A model generated the notes under the pieces. That model worked only from the letters and a program-made list of their open reading frames with translations, was not told where the DNA came from and made no database searches. The translations under genes were made by a program, and so were the position numbers. 64,000 bases of DNA from an uncultured Ruminococcus sp. Lineage in GTDB: Bacteria; Bacillota; Clostridia; Oscillospirales; Ruminococcaceae. The first letter of the stretch is position 1; each line of letters starts with the position of its first letter. Below, in pieces: positions 61,557-64,000 of this stretch. The stretch lies in NCBI GenBank assembly GCA_947624255.1, contig CANQJO010000008.1, positions 1 to 64,000 on the forward strand, given 5' to 3'.

Positions 61557-62654
61557 ATGAAAAAAATATTTTATCTGCTGTTTCTTGTGACAGCCGTGTT
61601 CTTTGCTGCTGTCCCGGCTGCTGCCTGTGCTGAGGATCTTTCTCAGGAGGAATGGGAGATAAGTCAGCAGATGGACGATATCCTCGCAGAATATGATATC
61701 AACTACAGTTTCGGAGATATGAGCGGCTTGAGTTTCGGGGAGATAATGACAAATGTGAAAGAAACCATAGCCGAAAGAATAACAGCACCTCTCAGAATGC
61801 TGGGAACGCTTCTTGTCGTAGCAGTTTTTACGGCAGTGATGCGCAGCACCGGGGACGGAATGTTCCCAAAGAGCAGTTCATCGGGACTTTATGATATGAT
61901 ATGCGTAATGACCGCAGCAGCAGTGATAACTCCTCAGCTGCTGTCAGTCTATAGCGGAGCTATTGATGCCATAGACAGAAGCGGTGGATTTCTGCTGATA
62001 TTCGTGCCGGTGTTTGCAGGGATAACGATAGCCTCGGGTGGGGTGACCTCCGGAGCGTTGTACAATATGATCACTCTTGCCGCCTCAGAGCTCATAGCCG
62101 GCCTTTCAAGGAGCTACCTTATGCCCGTGCTGAGCCTTACGGCAGTGCTTGCAGTCTCAGGAAGCGTTTTCCCGAAGGCATCGCTGAACGGTCTGATAGA
62201 GCTTATCAAAAAGCTGCTTACATGGGGCATGACAGTAGTTATGACGCTTTTCACGGGATTCGTCGCACTGAAATGTACCGTTGCAGGCAAGGCTGACGGT
62301 GTCGCTACAAAGGCGGTAAAGTTTGTCATATCGGGATTCATTCCCATTGTCGGAAATGCTGTCTCCGATGCGTATTCTACTGTTCGCAGCAGTTTCGGAG
62401 TCATACGCAGCACAGTCGGCATGGCGGGAGCTTTTGCGATAGTGCTGATAATGCTGCCTCCGGTGCTGGAGATACTCATATATCGGGCAGTGATGTGGAT
62501 AGGCACGGCAGCGGCAGAGATACTTTCGGCTGAGCCGCTTGTGCGTCTGATGAAAGGCATAGACAGCGGACTTGCTATCGCTCAGAGTGTGCTGATATGC
62601 TATTCCATGATGTTCGTACTTTGTACGGCGATACTTATGCAGACATTGGCGTAG
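61557..62654 (+). CDS. spoIIIAE: Stage III sporulation protein AE
   Basis: A polytopic membrane protein of 365 residues with a signal-like N-terminus (IFYLLFLVTAVFFAAVPAAA), an acidic extracytoplasmic region, and eight or so membrane segments in the C-terminal 270 residues (LGTLLVVAVFTAVMRS; GVTSGALYNMITLAASELIA). It is the channel membrane component SpoIIIAE, located in the mother-cell membrane. It lies 11 bases after spoIIIAD. Confidence 0.93.
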   Translation: MKKIFYLLFLVTAVFFAAVPAAACAEDLSQEEWEISQQMDDILAEYDINYSFGDMSGLSFGEIMTNVKETIAERITAPLRMLGTLLVVAVFTAVMRSTGDGMFPKSSSSGLYDMICVMTAAAVITPQLLSVYSGAIDAIDRSGGFLLIFVPVFAGITIASGGVTSGALYNMITLAASELIAGLSRSYLMPVLSLTAVLAVSGSVFPKASLNGLIELIKKLLTWGMTVVMTLFTGFVALKCTVAGKADGVATKAVKFVISGFIPIVGNAVSDAYSTVRSSFGVIRSTVGMAGAFAIVLIMLPPVLEILIYRAVMWIGTAAAEILSAEPLVRLMKGIDSGLAIAQSVLICYSMMFVLCTAILMQTLA

Positions 62655-62663
62655 GGGGATATT

Positions 62664-63122
62664 ATGGAGGAATTCAGAAATTCGGTCATAACAGTGTGCA
62701 TAGTTACGGCAGCCTCGGCAATACTGGGAAATCTCGTCTCCGGTACACGTCTGAAAAATCAGATACAGCTTATGCTTGATCTTGTGATCGCTATAGCCGT
62801 GATAACTCCATTCACAAAGGGAGGATCTCCTGCACTGCCGGAGCTGAATGATATTGATACACCCGATTACAGCTATTCACAGGAGCTGTATAACGAAGAG
62901 TTGAAACGGCAGACATCAGAAAATGTGAGAGATGTCCTGATGCAGCAGATACAGGCTGCCGGAATAAATTGTGTTCAGCTTGAAGTGCTTGTTAATATTT
63001 CAGAGGACGGCAGCATATCTATTAGTAGAGTGATCGTTTCATCTGACAGCTTTGAGGCTGCCGCAGAGATAATCAGAAACAGTCTCGGAGCAGATACGGA
63101 GGTGCTTAATGGAGATACCTGA
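62664..63122 (+). CDS. spoIIIAF: Stage III sporulation protein AF
   Basis: A protein of 152 residues with two N-terminal membrane segments (ITVCIVTAASAILGNLVSG; LMLDLVIAIAVITPFTKGG) and a soluble ring-building-type domain at the C-terminus (VLVNISEDGSISISRVIVSS). It overlaps spoIIIAG by 14 bases. Confidence 0.9.
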   Translation: MEEFRNSVITVCIVTAASAILGNLVSGTRLKNQIQLMLDLVIAIAVITPFTKGGSPALPELNDIDTPDYSYSQELYNEELKRQTSENVRDVLMQQIQAAGINCVQLEVLVNISEDGSISISRVIVSSDSFEAAAEIIRNSLGADTEVLNGDT

Positions 63123-63639
63123 TAAGCTGAAAAACGTCCGTAAGGACAAAAGGGTAAAAGCCGTTATATTACTCGGTATCGTCGGAATGGCTCTGATAAT
63201 GATATCATCGCTGATACCGGAGAAAAAACAGACGAAAAATACTTCACAGGCGGTCAGCGGAAACATGACTGATACACAGAGCTATTGCTCCGCAGCCGAA
63301 AAGCGGCTTGAGGAGTTTTTAAGCAATATAGACGGGGCAGGTGATGTAAGGGTTTATCTCACAGTGGGAAGCACTGCTAAAACGATATATGCCACTGAGG
63401 GTAAACGAAGCAAGACCGACAACAAAACGGAGGAGGAAGAGAAATATGTAATGGTAGGCGGAGGAAGCGATAAGTCAGCGCTTGTTGAGAACATAGAAGC
63501 TCCCGAAATACAGGGAGCAGTGATAATATGCAGCGGCTGTGACAGTCCTGCGGTAAGGGAGCAGATATACCGTGCCGCAGCGGCAGCACTGGGACTTCCC
63601 ACGGGAAAAATATACGTGGGTAAGCTGAAAGGAGAATAA
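63109..63639 (+). CDS. spoIIIAG: Stage III sporulation protein AG
   Basis: A protein of 176 residues with a single N-terminal membrane helix (AVILLGIVGMALIMISSLIP) and an extracytoplasmic ring-building domain (GAGDVRVYLTVGSTAKTIYA; VENIEAPEIQGAVIICSGCD). SpoIIIAG forms a large ring of the channel that joins the mother cell to the forespore. Confidence 0.93.
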   Translation: MEIPDKLKNVRKDKRVKAVILLGIVGMALIMISSLIPEKKQTKNTSQAVSGNMTDTQSYCSAAEKRLEEFLSNIDGAGDVRVYLTVGSTAKTIYATEGKRSKTDNKTEEEEKYVMVGGGSDKSALVENIEAPEIQGAVIICSGCDSPAVREQIYRAAAAALGLPTGKIYVGKLKGE

Positions 63640-63641
63640 TT

Positions 63642-64000
63642 ATGAGAAAACCAACTGTGATAATCGGGAAAAAGCAGATAATCATGACCTGTCTGACACT
63701 TATGCTTGCAATTGCCGTGTACATAAATTATGCGGCAGCTCCAAGCCTTTCACGAGACAAAAATAAAGACAGCGTCCGGAGCAGCGGTGATGTTGAAAGC
63801 TATGGTGATACAGAATTCGTCAATGCCGATGCAGATACAGATGCAGCCTCAGACTACTTTGCACAGGCAAGGCTCGATAAGATGAACAGCCGTGATGAGG
63901 CAGTACAGACTCTTCAGTCCATTATCGGCGGAGGAGACATCACCGAGGAGGAAATGGTTATGAATGCTCTTGATGCTGTGCAGGTATCAAAGCTGATCGA
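63642..64000 (+). CDS. spoIIIAH: Stage III sporulation protein AH, cut by window end
   Basis: The first 119 residues of SpoIIIAH are present: basic N-terminus MRKPTVIIGKKQIIM, one membrane helix (TCLTLMLAIAVYINYAAAP), an acidic linker, and the YscJ/FliF-like domain start with YFAQARLDKMNSRDEAVQTL. SpoIIIAH contacts SpoIIQ of the forespore to form the intercellular channel. GGAG lies seven bases before the ATG. It is truncated only because the window ends here. Confidence 0.95.
   Translation, partial: MRKPTVIIGKKQIIMTCLTLMLAIAVYINYAAAPSLSRDKNKDSVRSSGDVESYGDTEFVNADADTDAASDYFAQARLDKMNSRDEAVQTLQSIIGGGDITEEEMVMNALDAVQVSKLI

Overview
The window looks like the chromosome of a Ruminococcus-like anaerobic Firmicute (Oscillospiraceae) carrying an integrated mobile element. 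The evidence for the host is a complete-looking spoIIIA sporulation operon at the right end, dockerin modules on two secreted proteins, and a sugar ABC transporter without its own ATPase. Assignment to genus is inference.

Positions 1 to about 28030 are one mobile element whose left end lies outside the window. It carries conjugation-associated genes (a 5'-truncated SNF2-type helicase, a DUF3848 protein, a large ArdC/zincin/YodL protein), a YhcG-type nuclease gene overlapping an Sfp-type phosphopantetheinyl transferase gene, a relaxase/MobC pair next to a candidate oriT, a tyrosine-recombinase-like protein with altered catalytic residues, an XRE regulator, and at the right end a CHC2 zinc-finger protein, an HU protein and a large serine recombinase. 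The element has inserted into a wecG/tagA-type glycosyltransferase gene, and the recombinase reading frame runs across the junction.

The most interesting cargo lies at 12.8-23.3 kb. It has a LytTR response regulator, a GHKL histidine kinase, a 45-residue AgrD-like autoinducer peptide behind a promoter with paired direct repeats, and a decayed agrB start. These are followed by a 70-residue Gly/Ala/Val-rich peptide with two Cys (candidate RiPP precursor), a PqqD-like protein, a 65-residue unknown protein, a radical SAM/SPASM enzyme, a B12-binding radical SAM enzyme, an ABC transporter pair and an M50-like membrane protease. This reads as an agr-type, quorum-controlled RiPP cluster with two different radical SAM maturases. 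It is punctured by several MITEs, two of them copies of the same element with perfect 5-bp target duplications, and its right side holds a broken IS256-family transposase gene.

From 28.0 to 32.3 kb on the minus strand lies a decaying polysaccharide locus for GDP-mannose and GDP-6-deoxy sugars (manC, manA, gmd) with remnants of a reductase, a sugar transferase and wecG. It is preceded by a long leader with three promoter-like sites. From 33 kb on the genes are chromosomal housekeeping: a GH31 glycosidase, pyruvate kinase, PcrA helicase, a cohesin-like/dockerin protein, a P-type ATPase and acetate kinase. A tight operon of RNA-modification genes follows (tmcAL, a C39-like lipoprotein, a HAD phosphatase, mnmA, trmN6, rsmI). 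After it come a PHP-domain protein behind a structured leader, a YdcF-family protein, and a secreted papain-like protease with a dockerin. The window closes with a second structured leader in front of the sugar ABC transporter genes and then spoIIIAA-AH, cut at the window end.
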